A DNA stretch of 64,000 nucleotides from Monarcha castaneiventris obscurior. Lineage: Eukaryota > Chordata > Aves > Passeriformes > Monarchidae. The number at the start of each line of letters is the position of its first letter. Positions within the stretch are counted from its first letter, which is position 1. Under the pieces are notes generated by a model. It saw only the letters and a list, made by a program, of their open reading frames with translations, was not told where the DNA came from and searched no databases. The stretch spans positions 12,678,001-12,742,000 of the forward strand of contig JAMPIT010000890.1 in the NCBI GenBank assembly GCA_026261815.1, given 5' to 3'. Shown here in pieces: positions 61,633 to 64,000 of this stretch. The translations under genes were made by a program, and so were the position numbers.

Positions 61633-61830
61633 CGTTTCGTGAACCACTTGAACACACTGATGGTACCAGGGCTCGTTCGGGCAGAGCCTCGGGTGCAAAT
61701 CCTCGTTGGCGCTGGGAAAGGAGCGAATTCCAGGGGCTCGGGCGCCATCTGCTGCGGCCGTGGAGCAACGCGAGCCCTGGAGCCAGGAGAGGGCATCGGT
61801 CAGGGGAGAAACGCAGGGGTATGGGCATGG
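61633..61830. promoter_or_regulatory. Small CpG-rich patch
   Basis: More than a dozen CpGs in about 180 bp, between AT-rich flanks with almost none. It includes GGGCTCGTTCGGGCAG, GGCGCTGGGAAAGGAGCG and a CTCF-like core at 61740-61756. It may be a small regulatory element or a fragment of a CpG-rich mobile element such as an unrecognised LTR. Both strands are open for about 85-95 codons, which GC-rich sequence does easily; I do not call a gene. Confidence 0.4.
61740..61756 (-). promoter_or_regulatory. Possible CTCF-like motif
   Basis: GGGCGCCATCTGCTGCG resembles the CCATCTGCTG variant of the CTCF core, with one poor position after it. Weaker than the motif at 12890 but in the same orientation. 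Confidence 0.3.
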
Positions 61831-64000
61831 AGCTGGAAAAGATAACCTTCTGTGGCCTGCACAACTCTAATTAGTTTTTTCCTTCCAGGAACAAAGAGTC
61901 AAAGAAAAGGTATTCAAACAGTGACCACCAGGGTCATGAATGAACAGAGCCCCTTCAAGAAAAGAAAAAAATAACCAATCTCTTCAGCTGAGACAATTGA
62001 AATTATTCCATGTTGGGGATGCATTTGGTTTCCACTTTCACTTCTGCTGAGAACCTGACTGAAGGAATGAAGCCACTGAAGAAGACTCATTACAGAGTCA
62101 GAAAAACTAATGCTTTTGTGCCTCAATGAAAAAGAGAGGAGTTACAGAGAGCTAGTTTAAACAGAGAAACATCAGGCAGAAGGTAAGTCCAAACCAATGA
62201 CTAGAAGAGGTGCAGTCTGTGCCTTGGGAGGACTCTACTTAGAAGAGGGTCTCCCGGGGTTGTGATGTGCAGGTTCCCATTTCTCTAATTAGACATATCA
62301 CCCATGGAGAGAAAAGTGAAACTGATTGATATTAGAGAGAATACGAGGTAGACTGGAATGGGATTTCCAGTACTTCTACAAGCAGAAGAAAGCAGCTGAG
62401 GATGAATTGTTTTAAGCTCACAGTTAAAGATGGAATAGACTCAGACTCATTTTGAATTGGCTGTCTGACGTGCTCATAACTCTTTAATTTCTGGTAAACA
62501 GCCCTGAGCACAAGCACCGACTCATCACTGTTTCCCACTCAGAGAGTCAGCATTCTGCCCCCTTGCTTCACATTTACACCTCAGATATTCTCCTGAGAGT
62601 GGAAGAATCCCATGCACCTTGTTCCAGTCCCCTGTCAGTGGATAAATTTCATTCTGCCAAGTAAATGTGCCTTGTATCCCTGTGCATGTAGAAGCAGCTT
62701 CCACAGCTGCCTCAGAAAGAGTTGTTTGTCGTGCTCTTCAGGCTCTGAGGAAAATACTTGTTTGTCTGGCTAGCTTTTCCCAAGCCCCAAAAGATCCATT
62801 AGCAATCCTCAGGGGGTGAGCAGCAGTGGCTCTGATTAATGATACCAGAGCCGAGGAACGGGCTGTCCTACCTGCTGGAGAGCTCATCCAGCAAACCTCT
62901 CATGGCTACCACAGATGTTAAAGCTTTACAGCCACATTTGTTCTGCCCTCCCAGCAGCAAGCTCACACAGTGTGGGAGCCTGGAGAACCGTGGGGGACTG
63001 ATCCCTTAGCAGTGCAGAGGATGCAATAAAGCATGTCCAAAGGATTGCTACTGTGCCATTCACCAGCATGCTCAGCCCACCCCTCTGCACCCTCCCCGGC
63101 TTCGTGGCCGCTCAGCAAGGAAAGAAACAAACCAAAGAAATGCTGTGGGTGCTCCAGGTGCATGCTTCTTTCTGATGCCTTTAATCAAGGGACTGAACAA
63201 CATCAGCACTGATGGTGTTTTACGTTTCTGAAAATACATTTCAAACAATTGCAAAGTGAGCTCTCGGTACGTATGAGTCGGGTTTATGCTGTTTCACACA
63301 ACTTCACATTTAAAAGCCTTACAAGTTAGGTAGGAGGGAGAAGGTCTAAAAACATACCCTGGTTTGCAGTTGCAAGAAAAGAAAATTCACACTTTCTAAT
63401 GATATTTGAGTTGGTTTTTCAGGTGGGTTTATATCTTCCCTGCAATTCACTTTCCATGGATATCTTAGTAAAAACTTTAATGATAGACAAAGACACCAAA
63501 ACAAAGATTGAGAAAAAAGGAGTACAGGAAGTGTGCCTAATGTATTTTAAAGTGTCTGTCCCAAATGCCAGTGCAGAAAAAATGCTTTAAAGCTTGGTCT
63601 GAATACCACTGAAGTCTATGGAGATCATTATGAAGGGTCTAAAACCAAGCTAAAGGGATATCATAATTCATGCTATTATTAATTTGTATCACAGTAACAC
63701 TTAGCCTAATTTGTCATCAACAAAATTTTTTGAGTAAGGTATCACACACAAAGAAAAAAACCTGACCCCCGTATTAATGACAAATAATCTCTGCTTGAAG
63801 TATATGTTGAATACTCGCTACAAATTGCTTCTGAACAAGCTACAAGGCAAACTACCCTGCAGACACTGTTTGGTGAATAATGCTGAACAATGAACAAATT
63901 CTAGAAAATTGCAAGCAGGAATGCACAGTACAAACCAGATAATTTTTTCCTCATGCTTTGTTCATCCATCTCTCCTCAGCAGGTACTTCTGGGGCAGGTT
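61831..64000. other. Non-coding DNA, no gene supported
   Basis: Moderately AT-rich sequence without recognised repeats or exons. It is slightly richer in CpG near 63100-63300 than the middle of the window. Short ORFs only. Confidence 0.45.

Noticed and set aside
61660..61690. Minus-strand CTGCCCGAACGAG resembling a retroviral primer-binding site
   Set aside because: Only about ten bases agree with a lysine-tRNA primer site, and no LTR end precedes it.
1..64000. Bacterial-type systems (operons, CRISPR, toxin-antitoxin, phage)
   Set aside because: Composition, CR1 and LTR content and intron-like structure are those of a vertebrate nuclear genome; no such system is present.

Overview
The window looks like ordinary nuclear DNA from a bird. 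It holds four pieces of the avian/reptilian LINE CR1, one about 560-bp solo LTR of a type common in bird genomes, simple repeats, and AT-rich DNA poor in CpG. No long open reading frame, rRNA, tRNA, CRISPR array or operon is visible. The longest ORF (169 codons, minus strand, 40448-40957) is low-complexity. The species cannot be fixed from the sequence; a passerine or other neoavian is a guess.

Layout: 1-2753 has an antisense CR1 tail and a 650-bp sense CR1 fragment. From 8.68 to about 37.2 kb there are signs of one multi-exon gene on the minus strand. Candidate exons lie at 37040-37190, 30506-30663, 20715-20759, 17620-17826, 17335-17465, 9707-9794 and 8680-8824. They have good splice sites, open frames, CpGs kept in a CpG-poor background, and compatible phases at several junctions. 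The last one has a stop codon followed at once by AATAAA signals. At least two links are missing, and I recognise no protein family.

At 11.8-13.1 kb, inside what would be an intron, two antisense CR1 tails sit beside a short GC-rich island. The island carries a 12-bp minisatellite in two blocks. Most unit junctions create a STAT/GAS-type site (TTCCGGGAA), nine in all. A strong CTCF-like motif follows.

37.2-64 kb is mostly unannotatable AT-rich DNA. It holds a minus-strand solo LTR at 54040-54601 with a near-perfect 5-bp target duplication, a small CpG-rich patch at 61.63-61.83 kb, several hairpin-forming repeats, and weak exon-like segments that I could not link to a gene.

All gene calls come from reading splice sites and frames by eye. 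They are hypotheses for RNA-seq or protein searches to test.
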